From: Oceanimonas sp. GK1
Lineage (GTDB): Bacteria; Pseudomonadota; Gammaproteobacteria; Enterobacterales; Aeromonadaceae
DNA: 64,000 bases
Assembly (NCBI RefSeq): GCF_000243075.1
Contig: NC_016745.1
Coordinates: 3,365,001 to 3,429,000 of the forward strand
Direction of reading: 5' to 3'
The notes beneath the pieces were generated by a model. That model was not told the DNA's origin. It saw only the letters and a program-made list of their open reading frames with translations, and made no database searches. The first letter of the stretch is position 1; every line of letters begins with the position of its first letter. This document shows positions 1 through 10,510 of this stretch, in pieces. Position numbers and translations under genes: made by a program.

Positions 1-360
1 CTGCTGCACCCGCTGATCCGGGAGCGCATGGTGGCCGCCTGCGCGGCCAGTACCTCTCCCTACTGCCTGCTGGTGGTGCCGCTGCTGGTGGAAAACAAGC
101 TCACCGGCCTGTGCAACCGGGTGCTGGTGGTGGACGTCAGCCCCGAGGTGCAGCTTGCGCGTACGGTCAAACGGGACCAAGCCGTTGAAGCCCAAATTCG
201 CGCCATCATGGCCGCCCAGGCCAGCCGGGAACAACGCCTCGCCGCTGCCGACGACGTGATCGATAACAACAGCCCCGACCAGACGGAGCTGCAAAGTGAG
301 GTGATGCGGCTGCACCAGCAGTATTCGGCACTGGCGAAAGGCGTAAACGGCGAGACGTGA
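1..360 (+). CDS. coaE: Dephospho-CoA kinase, C-terminal part (cut by window edge)
   Basis: The reading frame is open from base 1 and ends at a TGA at 358-360, giving the last 119 residues of CoaE, the ATP-dependent kinase that completes coenzyme A synthesis in the cytoplasm. The visible part carries the family signatures HPLIRERM near the edge, VPLLVEN (about residues 26-32 of the fragment) and the DVSPEVQLARTVKRD lid region. The P-loop lies outside the window. In many relatives coaE sits directly before zapD-yacG, but here those genes are 25 kb away. It converges on trmB. Confidence 0.9.
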   Translation: MLHPLIRERMVAACAASTSPYCLLVVPLLVENKLTGLCNRVLVVDVSPEVQLARTVKRDQAVEAQIRAIMAAQASREQRLAAADDVIDNNSPDQTELQSEVMRLHQQYSALAKGVNGET

Positions 361-470
361 GAGGAAAAACGTAAGGGCGTAGGCTCCGTTTCAACGGGGC
401 AAATTGCCCTGAATAAATCGTTGCCGCTGCGCGGCAAGAGGCGGGCAGGCTGCCCGCGCTCCAAAGATGG
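361..470. repeat. Intergenic cluster of three consecutive perfect hairpins
   Basis: The space between convergent coaE and trmB contains three short perfect inverted repeats in tandem: GGGCAA/TTGCCC (397-402, 404-409), TTGCCGC/GCGGCAA (421-427, 431-437) and GCGGGCA/TGCCCGC (441-447, 451-457). No T-run follows on either strand, so a plain intrinsic terminator is not shown. It looks like a REP-type dispersed palindromic element, though no second copy is in this window. Confidence 0.55.
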
Positions 471-491
471 TCTATGCAGATAAAACTGACT

Positions 492-1208
492 TTACTCGGT
501 GCGGGTAAAGATCAGATCCCAGACGCCGTGGCCCAGGCGGTGGCCGCGCTGTTCGAACTTGGTCAGCGGCCGGTAATCGGGCCGCGGCATGTAGTCACCG
601 GTGGTCGAGGCATTGGCGTAACCGGGAGCGGCCTGCATCACTTCCAGCATGTGCTCGGCGTAGTTTTCCCAGTCGGTGGCCATGTGGAATTCACCGCCGA
701 TTTTCAGTTTGCTGCGCACCATTTCCACAAAGGCCGGCTGCACAATGCGGCGCTTGTGGTGGCGTTTCTTGTGCCAGGGATCCGGGAAAAACAGCTGTAC
801 CCGGTCCAGGCTCTGCTCGGGCAGCATTTGCTCGAACACTTCCACCGCGTCGTGGCACATCACCCTCAGGTTGGTAAGCTTGGCTTCCGCCGCGCCCATC
901 AGGCAGGCGCCCACACCCGGGGTGTGCACTTCAATGCCGATAAAGTCCTGCTCCGGCGCGGCGGCGGCCATTGCCACCAATGAGCCCCCCATGCCGAAGC
1001 CAATTTCCAGCACCCGCGGCGCGGCTCGGCCAAACACCGCGTCCAGATCCAGCGGCTCACCGGAAAACTCAATGCCCATCACCGGCCACTGCTCCGCCAG
1101 CGCCTTTTCCTGGCCCTTGGTCAGGCGGCCTTCCCGGCGCACAAAGCTGCGAATTTTGCGCTTGCGCAGATCTTCCTCGGTCTGGGCGGGCGGGTTCTGT
1201 TCTGTCAT
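492..1208 (-). CDS. trmB: tRNA (guanine-N7-)-methyltransferase
   Basis: This 238-residue protein (E. coli TrmB has 239) methylates N7 of G46 in the tRNA variable loop using S-adenosylmethionine. Visible motifs are the SAM loop [10 protein letters not shown], the acidic GIEVH strand, and the family hallmark [14 protein letters not shown]. The frame is open upstream to 1343, but the ATG at 1208 is preceded by GGAG at a good distance and gives the normal length, with MTEQNPP as the N-terminus. In E. coli trmB pairs with mutY; here it stands between coaE and lysS. Confidence 0.95.
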   Translation of the reverse strand: MTEQNPPAQTEEDLRKRKIRSFVRREGRLTKGQEKALAEQWPVMGIEFSGEPLDLDAVFGRAAPRVLEIGFGMGGSLVAMAAAAPEQDFIGIEVHTPGVGACLMGAAEAKLTNLRVMCHDAVEVFEQMLPEQSLDRVQLFFPDPWHKKRHHKRRIVQPAFVEMVRSKLKIGGEFHMATDWENYAEHMLEVMQAAPGYANASTTGDYMPRPDYRPLTKFEQRGHRLGHGVWDLIFTRTE

Positions 1209-1341
1209 CTCGTTTCTCCGGCAGGCAATGAAGTGCGAATTATCCAAAGTTGAGCCAAAGGTGCAAGCCGAAAACACCTTGGTCAAAACCAAACCTGTGG
1301 TGTCTTTTTCACCCCGCCCCTCTGCTTTTCTGCGCGACAAC

Positions 1342-1369
1342 AAAAAGGGCCTGTCGATGACAGGCCCTT
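1342..1369 (-). terminator. Intrinsic terminator of prfB-lysS
   Basis: An 11-bp perfect stem (1345-1355 with 1359-1369, loop GAT) is followed on the minus strand by a T-run. It lies 22 nt after the lysS stop codon and so fits as the end of the prfB-lysS transcript. Confidence 0.85.
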
Positions 1370-1391
1370 GGGTATTCGCACAATGGCGTGA

Positions 1392-2879
<1,488 letters not shown>

Positions 2880-2906
2880 GATTAAGCCTTGTTTGAATCT
2901 TTTTAT

Positions 2907-4005
2907 TTACAGCCCGGACTTGAGGCTGGCTTCAATAAACTTGTCCAGACCGCCGTCCAGCACCGCCTGGGTGTTGCGGGTTTCCACGCCGGTGCGCAGA
3001 TCCTTGATGCGGGCGTCGTCCAGCACATAGGAGCGGATCTGGCTGCCCCAGCCGATGTCGGACTTGCTGTCTTCCAGCGCCTGCTTTTCGGCGTTCTGCT
3101 TTTGCAGCTCAAACTCATAGAGCTTGGCCTTCAGCTGCTTCATCGCCTGATCGCGGTTCTTGTGCTGGGAACGATCGTTCTGACACTGCACTACGATGCC
3201 GGTGGGCTCGTGGGTAATCCGCACCGCCGAGTCGGTCCGGTTAACGTGCTGACCACCGGCGCCGGAGGCGCGGTAGGTATCTACCCGCAGGTCGGACGGG
3301 TTGATCTCGATCTCGATGTTGTCGTCGATTTCCGGATACACAAAGGCAGAGCAGAACGAGGTGTGGCGGCGGCCACCGGAGTCGAACGGAGATTTCCGCA
3401 CCAGGCGGTGTACACCGGATTCGGTGCGCAGCCAGCCAAAGGCGTATTCGCCGGTAAACTTGACGGTGGCGGACTTGATGCCGGCCACTTCGCCTTCCGA
3501 CAGTTCGATGATCTCGGTTTTGAAACCGCGGGCCTCACCCCAGCGCAGGTACATGCGCAGCACCATGTTGCACCAGTCCTGAGCCTCGGTACCGCCGGAG
3601 CCGGCCTGCAGATCCAGGTAGCAGTCGGCGGCATCCTGCTCGCCGGAGAACATGCGGCGAAACTCCAGATCCTCAAGCTTTTTCTCAAGGCCCGCCAGGT
3701 CGGATTTGGCTTCTTCGAAGGTGTCTTCGTCTTCTTCTTCCACCGCCAGCTCAACCAGCTCGCCGATGTCGGCAATGCCCTGATCCAGCTCGTCCAGGGT
3801 TTCCACCACGGTTTCCAGGGCGGATCTTTCCTTACCCAGTGCCTGGGCGCGCTCGGGCTGGTTCCACACATCCGGCTGTTCCAGCTCGGCGTTTACTTCT
3901 TCCAGACGCTCTTTCTTGGCGTCATAGTCAAAGGTACCCCCTAAGAAGCTGCGCCCGTTCAGACAGCTCCTTAAGTTTGTTGTACACAGGGTTTGTTTCA
4001 AACAT
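2907..4005 (-). CDS. prfB: Peptide chain release factor 2 (programmed +1 frameshift)
   Basis: RF2 recognises UAA and UGA stop codons and triggers peptide release. The gene is in two frames: ATG at 4005 opens 25 codons (beginning [10 protein letters not shown]), which end at an in-frame TGA (3930-3928). A +1 shift then continues through [12 protein letters not shown] to the stop at 2907. The joined product is 365 residues, the same as E. coli RF2. It carries the tripeptide SPF (UGA/UAA specificity) and the catalytic GGQ in GAGGQHVNR. It leads the prfB-lysS operon. In E. coli recJ precedes it; here an oppositely oriented aap block does. Confidence 0.97.
3927..3942 (-). promoter_or_regulatory. 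prfB autoregulatory frameshift site
   Basis: Read on the minus strand, a Shine-Dalgarno-like AGGGGG is followed by TAC, the slippery CTT and an in-frame TGA C. This is the classical RF2 arrangement: low RF2 slows termination at the UGA and favours the +1 shift, which restores RF2. Spacing between the SD-like element and CTT TGA matches the E. coli signal. Confidence 0.96.
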
Positions 4006-4282
4006 GGATCGACAGACTCTCTGTTGACTGAGTGAGTGTTTTTGGCGCCAGGCCAAAAAATGAGGCGATCATTCTACCCAAAGCCGGCCCCGAACGCAGC
4101 AACAGGGGCTCATTTTCGTGGCAAGCAGAATGACGCCGCCGAATGAATGCTCGGCCTTCCGCTTAAATTGTCGTTACCTGCCGCCATTCCCCATCTTTGT
4201 GCTAATACTCTAAGTGGCATTGCGGTTTTTATGCCCCAAATGAGTAACGCTATTTCGCATCGCCAATCAAGAGGACGTGATT

Positions 4283-5296
4283 ATGACAGGCAAAGGAAAA
4301 GCAGCCCTGCTGGCAGCCGGTATAGTAATGACAGGGAGCCTTCAGGCCGCCACCCTGGATGACGTCAAGCAACGAGGAGTACTCAAGTGCGGCGTTAACA
4401 GTGGCTTGCCGGGATTTTCCAACCCCGATGACAAGGGAGTATGGAAAGGGCTGGACGTGGATCTGTGCCGGGGCATCGCCGCCGCCGTATTCAATGACGC
4501 CGACAAGGTGCAGTACATTCCGCTCAATGCCAAGGAACGCCTGACCGCCCTGCAGTCGGGCGAGATTGACGTGCTGTCGCGCAACACCACCTGGACCTCC
4601 AGCCGGGATACCGAACTCGGTGTCAATTTCACCGGCATAAACTATTTCGACGGCCAGGGCTTCCTGATCAAGAAGGATCTGGGCGTGGCCAGCGCCAAGG
4701 ATCTGGACGGCGCCGCCATCTGCATCCAGTCGGGCACCACCACCGAACTGAACGTGGCCGACTACTTCCGCCGCAACGGCATCGGCTACAGTGCCGTGGT
4801 GTTCGATACCTCGGAGCAGACCGTACAGGGGCTGGAAGCCGGCCGCTGCGACGTGCTGACTTCGGATCTTTCGCAACTCTATGCCCTGCGCATAAAGCTG
4901 TCCGATCCCGACGGCGCCGTTGCCCTGCCCGAAGTCATTTCCAAGGAGCCGCTGGGCCCCTCGGTACGCCAGGGTGATGACCAGTGGTTCAATATCGTGA
5001 AATGGACCCATTTCGCCATGGTCAATGCCGAAGAACTGGGCCTGACCAAGGCCAACGTCGACAGCATGAAAAACAGCGAAAACCCGGACATTCGCCGGCT
5101 GCTCGGACTGGAAGCCGACTTTGGCAAAGGCATGGGGCTCGACAAGGAATGGGCTTACCGCATCATCAAGCTGGTGGGCAATTATGGCGAGATCTTCGAG
5201 GCCAATGTGGGCCAGGGTTCGCCGCTGAAAATAGACCGGGGCCTGAACGCACTGTGGACCGAAGGCGGCCTGCAGTACGCACCGCCGGTGCGCTGA
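4283..5296 (+). CDS. aapJ: General L-amino-acid ABC transporter, periplasmic binding protein
   Basis: This 337-residue protein is the solute receptor of an Aap/Bzt-type broad amino-acid importer. It has a lysine-containing signal peptide ending near QAA (about residue 23). It belongs to SBP family 3, shown by RGVLKCGVNSGLPGFS at the mature N-terminus and VWKGLDVDLCRGIAAAVF. The ATG at 4283 is preferred over the in-frame GTG at 4277 because GAGGA lies 8 nt before it. It is the first gene of aapJQMP. The 64-bp gap to aapQ, which is larger than the other gaps in the operon, is usual for an abundantly made binding protein. Confidence 0.93.
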   Translation: MTGKGKAALLAAGIVMTGSLQAATLDDVKQRGVLKCGVNSGLPGFSNPDDKGVWKGLDVDLCRGIAAAVFNDADKVQYIPLNAKERLTALQSGEIDVLSRNTTWTSSRDTELGVNFTGINYFDGQGFLIKKDLGVASAKDLDGAAICIQSGTTTELNVADYFRRNGIGYSAVVFDTSEQTVQGLEAGRCDVLTSDLSQLYALRIKLSDPDGAVALPEVISKEPLGPSVRQGDDQWFNIVKWTHFAMVNAEELGLTKANVDSMKNSENPDIRRLLGLEADFGKGMGLDKEWAYRIIKLVGNYGEIFEANVGQGSPLKIDRGLNALWTEGGLQYAPPVR

Positions 5297-5369
5297 CCCC
5301 TCTGCGGGCTGCCCCCCGGCAGCCCGCTGGCCAGTCTTCGGCGAGCCCGTTTTCAGAAGGATGAAGCCC

Positions 5370-6554
5370 ATGTCATCACCGGCCAAACATTCCCCTCCCC
5401 CGGTAAAGTTCTGGCGCGACCCGACCAAGCGCGCCCTGCTGTTTCAGATATTGCTGCTGGGCGCCGTCGCCGCCTTTATCGGCTTTATCGTCAACAATAC
5501 CCTTAACAATCTCAGCACCCGGGGCATTACCACCGGCTTTGGTTTTCTCGACGATCCGGCCGGTTTCGCCATCGCCCAGTCCTTGATCCCCTATGCCGAA
5601 ACCGACACCTATGGCCGTACCTTTGTGGTGGGCCTGCTCAACACCCTGCTGGTGTCGTTTCTCGGCATTATAGGTGCCACCCTGCTGGGCTTTGTTATCG
5701 GCGTCGCCCGGCTGTCGCCGAACTGGCTGATTGCCCGGCTGGCCTCGGCCTATGTGGAGCTGTTCCGCAATATTCCGCTGCTGCTGCAGATGTTTTTCTG
5801 GTATTTCGCGGTACTGCGCACCCTGCCAAGCCCCCGCGACAGCCTCAGCCTGAATGACAGCGCCTTCCTGAACGTGCGTGGCCTCTACCTGCCCGAGCCC
5901 GTACCGGGCGCCGGCTTTCACTGGGTGTGGCTGGCCCTGCTGCTGGCCGTCGCCCTGGCGGTCTGGCTGATCCGCTTCAACCACCACCGTCAGGAAGCCA
6001 CCGGCCGGCGCCTGCCCGCCTGGTGGATGGCCTTCGGGCTGATCACTTTACTGCCCCTCATCACCTTTGTGACACTGGGCTCCCCGCTGGAATGGAACTA
6101 CCCCGAGCTGCGCGGCTTCAACTTTCGCGGCGGCATGACCATTATTCCCGAGTTTCTGGCACTGTGGTTGTCCCTTACCGTTTACACCGCCGCCTTTATT
6201 GCCGAAATTGTGCGCTCCGGTATTCAGGCCATTTCCCACGGCCAGACCGAGGCGGCCCATGCGCTGGGCATCAAGGACAGCCTGACCCTGCGGCTGGTGA
6301 TCATCCCCCAGGCGCTGCGGGTGATCATACCGCCGCTGACCAGCCAGTATCTCAACCTGACCAAAAACTCGTCACTGGCCACCGCCATCGGCTACCCGGA
6401 TCTGGTGTCGGTGTTCGCCGGCACCACCCTCAACCAGACCGGGCAGGCCATTGAAGTCATCGCCATCACCATGCTGGTATACCTCGTCATCAGCCTGTCG
6501 GTGTCGTTCTTTATGAACTGGTTCAACAGCCGCATGGCCCTGGTGGAGAGATAA
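5370..6554 (+). CDS. aapQ: General L-amino-acid ABC transporter permease
   Basis: This 394-residue inner-membrane permease is the AapQ/BztB half of the translocation pore. A first membrane segment (about residues 27-48) and a large periplasmic insertion precede the BPD_transp_1 domain. A second His/Met-type permease block (EIVRSGIQAISHGQTEAAHA) sits near residues 275-300 and contacts the ATPase. ATG 5370 is chosen over 5361 because AGAAGG abuts the latter. It is one base from aapM. Confidence 0.92.
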   Translation: MSSPAKHSPPPVKFWRDPTKRALLFQILLLGAVAAFIGFIVNNTLNNLSTRGITTGFGFLDDPAGFAIAQSLIPYAETDTYGRTFVVGLLNTLLVSFLGIIGATLLGFVIGVARLSPNWLIARLASAYVELFRNIPLLLQMFFWYFAVLRTLPSPRDSLSLNDSAFLNVRGLYLPEPVPGAGFHWVWLALLLAVALAVWLIRFNHHRQEATGRRLPAWWMAFGLITLLPLITFVTLGSPLEWNYPELRGFNFRGGMTIIPEFLALWLSLTVYTAAFIAEIVRSGIQAISHGQTEAAHALGIKDSLTLRLVIIPQALRVIIPPLTSQYLNLTKNSSLATAIGYPDLVSVFAGTTLNQTGQAIEVIAITMLVYLVISLSVSFFMNWFNSRMALVER

Positions 6555-6555
6555 T

Positions 6556-7656
6556 ATGTACAAGGACACCCTGACCCCGGAGCGTCCCGCTCCGTCCTCC
6601 AGCAGCGGGCTGATGGGCTGGTTGCGCACCAACCTGTTTTCCGGCCCGCTCAACACGGCGGTCACCCTGTTTGGCCTGTACGCCCTGTACCTGATATTGG
6701 TCCCCATCATCGACTGGGCCTTTCTCCGAGCTGACTGGACCGGCGCCAGCCGGGATGCCTGCGTCAGCGGCGGCGCCTGCTGGGTGTTCATCACCAACCG
6801 GCTGCAACAGTTTACCTATGGTTTTTATCCCACCGCCGAGCTGTGGCGCATCAACCTGACCTTTGTGCTGTTTGTGGTGCAGCTGTTGTGGCTGGCCCTG
6901 CCCCGGCTGCCGGGCAAAATGTGGCTGGCTCCCTTTATGGTGCTGGTGTTTCCGGTCATCGCCTGGCTGTTGCTCTATGGCGGGTACTTTGGCCTGACCG
7001 AGGTGCCCACCCACCAGTGGGGCGGCCTCACCCTGACCCTGATCCTGGCGGTGGTGGGCATTACCGCCGCCCTGCCCATCGGCACCCTGCTGGCCCTGGG
7101 CCGGCGCTCCCACATGCCGATAGTGCGCAGCCTGTCGGTGGTGTTTATCGAGTTCTGGCGCGGGGTGCCGCTGATTACCGTGCTGTTTATGTCGTCGGTG
7201 ATGCTGCCACTGTTCGTGCCCGAGGAGCTGACCCTCGACAAGCTGGTGCGGGCCATGATCGGCATCATTTTCTTTCAGTCCGCCTACATGGCGGAAGTGG
7301 TGCGCGGCGGCCTGCAGGCCATTCCCAAGGGCCAGTACGAGGCGGCCGAGGCCCTGGGCCTGAACTACTGGAAGCTGATGGTACTGGTGGTGCTGCCCCA
7401 GGCGCTCAAGCTGATGATTCCCGGCATCGTCAATACCTTTATCGCCCTGTTCAAGGACACCAGCCTGGTGCTGATCATCGGCCTGTTCGACCTGCTGGCC
7501 ATCGTGCAGGCGGGGCTGGCGGATCCCAACTGGCTGGGCTACGCCACCGAGGGTTATGTGTTTGCCGGCCTGGTGTTCTGGGTGTTCTGCTACGGCATGT
7601 CGAAATACAGCCAGTACCTGGAGCGCAAGCTGCATACCGGCCACAAGAAACGTTAG
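6556..7656 (+). CDS. aapM: General L-amino-acid ABC transporter permease
   Basis: This 366-residue protein is the second pore subunit, AapM/BztC-like. Several N-terminal membrane segments are followed by the permease core with the ATPase-docking loop [20 protein letters not shown] near residue 250. A GGAGAG ribosome-binding site lies inside the end of aapQ, and the two genes are one base apart, so they are very probably translated together. It forms a heterodimer with AapQ. Confidence 0.93.
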   Translation: MYKDTLTPERPAPSSSSGLMGWLRTNLFSGPLNTAVTLFGLYALYLILVPIIDWAFLRADWTGASRDACVSGGACWVFITNRLQQFTYGFYPTAELWRINLTFVLFVVQLLWLALPRLPGKMWLAPFMVLVFPVIAWLLLYGGYFGLTEVPTHQWGGLTLTLILAVVGITAALPIGTLLALGRRSHMPIVRSLSVVFIEFWRGVPLITVLFMSSVMLPLFVPEELTLDKLVRAMIGIIFFQSAYMAEVVRGGLQAIPKGQYEAAEALGLNYWKLMVLVVLPQALKLMIPGIVNTFIALFKDTSLVLIIGLFDLLAIVQAGLADPNWLGYATEGYVFAGLVFWVFCYGMSKYSQYLERKLHTGHKKR

Positions 7657-7678
7657 TCGCATCAAGTGGAGTGAGTAC

Positions 7679-8431
7679 ATGGAAGCACAACAACAGGAAG
7701 CCATGGTAACCCTGCGCGGGGTCAACAAATGGTATGGCGACTTTCACGTGTTACGCGATATCGACCTGACCGTGACCAAGGGCGAGCGCATCGTGATCTG
7801 TGGGCCGTCCGGTTCGGGCAAGTCCACCCTGATCCGCTGCATCAACCGGCTGGAAGAGCACCAGCAGGGCGACATCATCGTGCGCGGCACCCCGCTCACC
7901 AACGACGTCAAAAACATTGAAACCATTCGCCGGGAAGTGGGCATGGTGTTTCAGCACTTCAACCTGTTTCCGCACCTGACGGTGCTGGAAAACTGCACCC
8001 TGGCACAGATTTGGGTGCGCAAGACCCCCAAGCGACAGGCAGAAGAAGTGGCCATGAAACTGCTGGCCCGGGTCAAAATCGAAAACCAGGCCAAAAAGTA
8101 TCCGGGGCAGCTATCCGGCGGTCAGCAGCAGCGGGTGGCCATCGCCCGCAGCCTGTGCATGAACCCGGAGATCATGCTGTTCGACGAGCCCACCTCGGCG
8201 CTGGATCCGGAAATGATCAAGGAAGTGCTGGACGTGATGATCGAGCTGGCGAAGGAAGGCATGACCATGATGTGCGTCACCCACGAGATGGGCTTTGCCC
8301 GCACCGTGGCGGACCGGGTGATTTTCATGGACGCCGGACAGATTATTGAAGAGAACGATCCCGAGACCTTCTTCCACCACCCTCAGTCGGAGCGCACCCA
8401 GCTGTTTTTGAGTCAGATCCTGGGCAACTGA
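7679..8431 (+). CDS. aapP: General L-amino-acid ABC transporter ATPase
   Basis: This 250-residue cytoplasmic ATPase powers the Aap importer. Visible in order are Walker [10 protein letters not shown] (about 41-49), the Q-loop in [10 protein letters not shown], the signature LSGGQQQR, Walker [14 protein letters not shown] and the switch histidine in VTHEMGF. The frame is open to 7556, but ATG 7679 follows aapM by 22 nt with GGAGTGAG upstream and gives the family length. It is the last gene of the operon. Confidence 0.95.
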   Translation: MEAQQQEAMVTLRGVNKWYGDFHVLRDIDLTVTKGERIVICGPSGSGKSTLIRCINRLEEHQQGDIIVRGTPLTNDVKNIETIRREVGMVFQHFNLFPHLTVLENCTLAQIWVRKTPKRQAEEVAMKLLARVKIENQAKKYPGQLSGGQQQRVAIARSLCMNPEIMLFDEPTSALDPEMIKEVLDVMIELAKEGMTMMCVTHEMGFARTVADRVIFMDAGQIIEENDPETFFHHPQSERTQLFLSQILGN

Positions 8432-8552
8432 CGGCCACCGGCGGCGATGGGGCATCGCTGCCGACGAACAAGCTAAAGTATTAAATTTCACTCAAGCTTT
8501 TCATGGCAGTGGCCGATACAGCAGTCACTGCCCACTCCCCATACTAAAAAAC

Positions 8553-10433
8553 ATGAAAAACCTGAAACTAAAGCACAAGATACTGCTCAGTTTTATTGCA
8601 GCCATCGTGCTGATCGTGGCCGTGCTCAGCAGCCTCAGCTTCAGAGACATGAAAGCCCAGCTCTACCACGACAACACCGCCCTGGTAGCCGGCCTGGCCG
8701 AACGGGAAGCGACCAAGATCGCCACCTGGCTGAACAGCCGCCAGGCCATGCTCGCCGCCGCCGCCAACCATTTGCAGGACGATCCTCATCCGGCATTGCA
8801 GCTGATTGAGCAGGCCGGCGACTTTCAGCTGGGCTACTTCGGTACTGCCGAGGGGGTGATGCTTGATGCCCAGCCCCGGGATCGCAGTAACTATGATCCC
8901 CGCGTTCGCCCCTGGTACCGACAGGCCGTGCAGGAAAACCGCGCCATCGTTACACCGCCCTACGAGGATGCCACCTTTGGCGGCACCGTGGTCACCCTGG
9001 CCCGGCCGGTCACAGACACCGCCGGCCGGCTGCAAGGGGTGATCGGGGCCGACGTGGCCATCTCCAGCCTGATTGCCGGCGTCAACGCCATCGAGCTGCC
9101 CGCCGAGGGCTATGCCATGATGCTGAGCCAGAACGGCACTGTCATCGCCTACCAGGATGCCAGCCTGGCCCTGCAGCCGGCCACCCGCATTGACGCCGCG
9201 CTGACCGCGGACAACCTGTCCCGCTGGCAGCAACTCACCCGCCTCAATCCGGCGCAGCTGAACCAGACGGACAAGCTGGTCTATGCCCAGGCGGTGCCCG
9301 ACAGTGACTGGCAACTGCTGTTCGTTCTCGACCAGGCCGCGCTGGAAGCCCCCCTCACCGGCCTGGTATGGCGCCAACTGGGCGTATCCATCCTGGTGAT
9401 CCTCGCCGCCGTGGTGCTGATCGGCCTGCTGATGCAATACCTGCTAGGGCCCCTGGTCAAGGTATCCCGGGCCCTGGCCCAGATTGCCGATGGCCGGGGC
9501 GATCTGACCCAGCGCATCGAGCTGCACGGCCGGGACGAAGTCGGCCTGCTGGCCGCCAACTTCAACCGTTTTGTGGCCAGCCAGGCGGAGCTTATTCGCC
9601 AGATCCGTCACCAGGCCGAACACCTGGGAGGCAACGCCGAGCAGGCCTCGGTGCGCGCCAACCAGACCGTCACCGAGCTGGGCCGGGCCCAGCAGGAAAT
9701 TACCCTGGTGGCCACCGCCGTGACCGAAATGGCCTCGGCCACCCAGGAAATCGCCCACAATGCCGAGCAGACCGCCACCGCCGCCCAGCAATCGAGCGCC
9801 AGCACCGAGCAGGGCAAGCAGCTGGTCAACAAGACCCGGGATTCGATTTTCTCGCTGGCCAAGGAAATGGAACAGGCGGCGGCGGTGATCACCCGCCTCG
9901 ATCAGCACGCCCACGATATTTCCAGCGTACTGGCCACCATTCAGGGGGTGGCCGAGCAGACCAACCTGCTGGCGCTGAACGCCGCCATCGAGGCGGCCCG
10001 GGCCGGCGAGCAGGGCCGGGGCTTTGCAGTGGTGGCCGACGAGGTGCGGGTGCTGTCCCAGCGTACCCATGCGTCCACCGAGGAAATTCAGGGCACCATC
10101 GCCACCCTGCAACAGGCCACCGGCGAAGCGGTAACACTGATGCAGGCCAGCCGCAACATGGCCGAGCTGAGCGTGGAAGACGCCGAGGCCGCCGCCGGCG
10201 CCCTGGAAGAGATCACCGCCGCCGTGGGGCTGATTTCCGACATGGCCAGCCAGATTGCCACCGCCGCCGAGGAGCAAAGCCAGGTAACCGGGGAAATCAC
10301 CCAGAATACCACCGCCATCAAGGACGTGTCCGACGAGCTGGCGAGTGACGCCGAGCAGTCACTGAAGCAGTCCCGGGATCTGCATCAGCAGGCCGGCGAG
10401 CTTAACGGCCTGGTGAGCGCCTTTACCCTTTAA
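8553..10433 (+). CDS. Methyl-accepting chemotaxis protein with dCache amino-acid-type sensor
   Basis: This 626-residue transmembrane chemoreceptor has TM1 at about 10-28, a periplasmic double-Cache domain (about 35-270), TM2 at about 275-297, a HAMP domain, and a signalling hairpin whose tip reads [20 protein letters not shown]. The Cache domain shows Y114, R119, W121, Y122, Y137, D139 and D167, spaced like the amino-acid-binding motif described for PctA-type receptors. An amino-acid ligand is therefore likely (inference). It lies 121 nt after aapP on the same strand. There is no C-terminal methyltransferase-tethering pentapeptide. Confidence 0.9.
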   Translation: MKNLKLKHKILLSFIAAIVLIVAVLSSLSFRDMKAQLYHDNTALVAGLAEREATKIATWLNSRQAMLAAAANHLQDDPHPALQLIEQAGDFQLGYFGTAEGVMLDAQPRDRSNYDPRVRPWYRQAVQENRAIVTPPYEDATFGGTVVTLARPVTDTAGRLQGVIGADVAISSLIAGVNAIELPAEGYAMMLSQNGTVIAYQDASLALQPATRIDAALTADNLSRWQQLTRLNPAQLNQTDKLVYAQAVPDSDWQLLFVLDQAALEAPLTGLVWRQLGVSILVILAAVVLIGLLMQYLLGPLVKVSRALAQIADGRGDLTQRIELHGRDEVGLLAANFNRFVASQAELIRQIRHQAEHLGGNAEQASVRANQTVTELGRAQQEITLVATAVTEMASATQEIAHNAEQTATAAQQSSASTEQGKQLVNKTRDSIFSLAKEMEQAAAVITRLDQHAHDISSVLATIQGVAEQTNLLALNAAIEAARAGEQGRGFAVVADEVRVLSQRTHASTEEIQGTIATLQQATGEAVTLMQASRNMAELSVEDAEAAAGALEEITAAVGLISDMASQIATAAEEQSQVTGEITQNTTAIKDVSDELASDAEQSLKQSRDLHQQAGELNGLVSAFTL

Positions 10434-10506
10434 GGGGTGAGGGGTGAGATGTAAATGTTTTACGTCTCACGTTTGACGTCTTACGTCTTACCTCTCACGT
10501 CTCACA
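10434..10506. repeat. GTGAG/CTCAC-rich inverted repeat tract
   Basis: Immediately after the chemoreceptor stop codon, degenerate GTGAG units (437-454 of this kilobase) pair with CTCAC units (488-505): 15 of 18 bases are complementary. The inner part repeats ACGTCTTACGTCTTAC. It separates the convergent chemoreceptor and recJ and may act as a bidirectional terminator. Related tracts lie after three other stop codons in the window. Confidence 0.7.
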
Positions 10507-10510
10507 CAAC

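Noticed and set aside
474-983. Plus-strand frame over trmB
   Set aside because: Antisense to trmB with typical His/Gly-rich shadow composition.
4039-4059. TTTTTGGC/GCCAAAAA hairpin upstream of prfB as a terminator or riboswitch
   Set aside because: The stem is AT-rich and the region faces two divergent genes, so there is no transcript for it to terminate; no known riboswitch pattern is visible.
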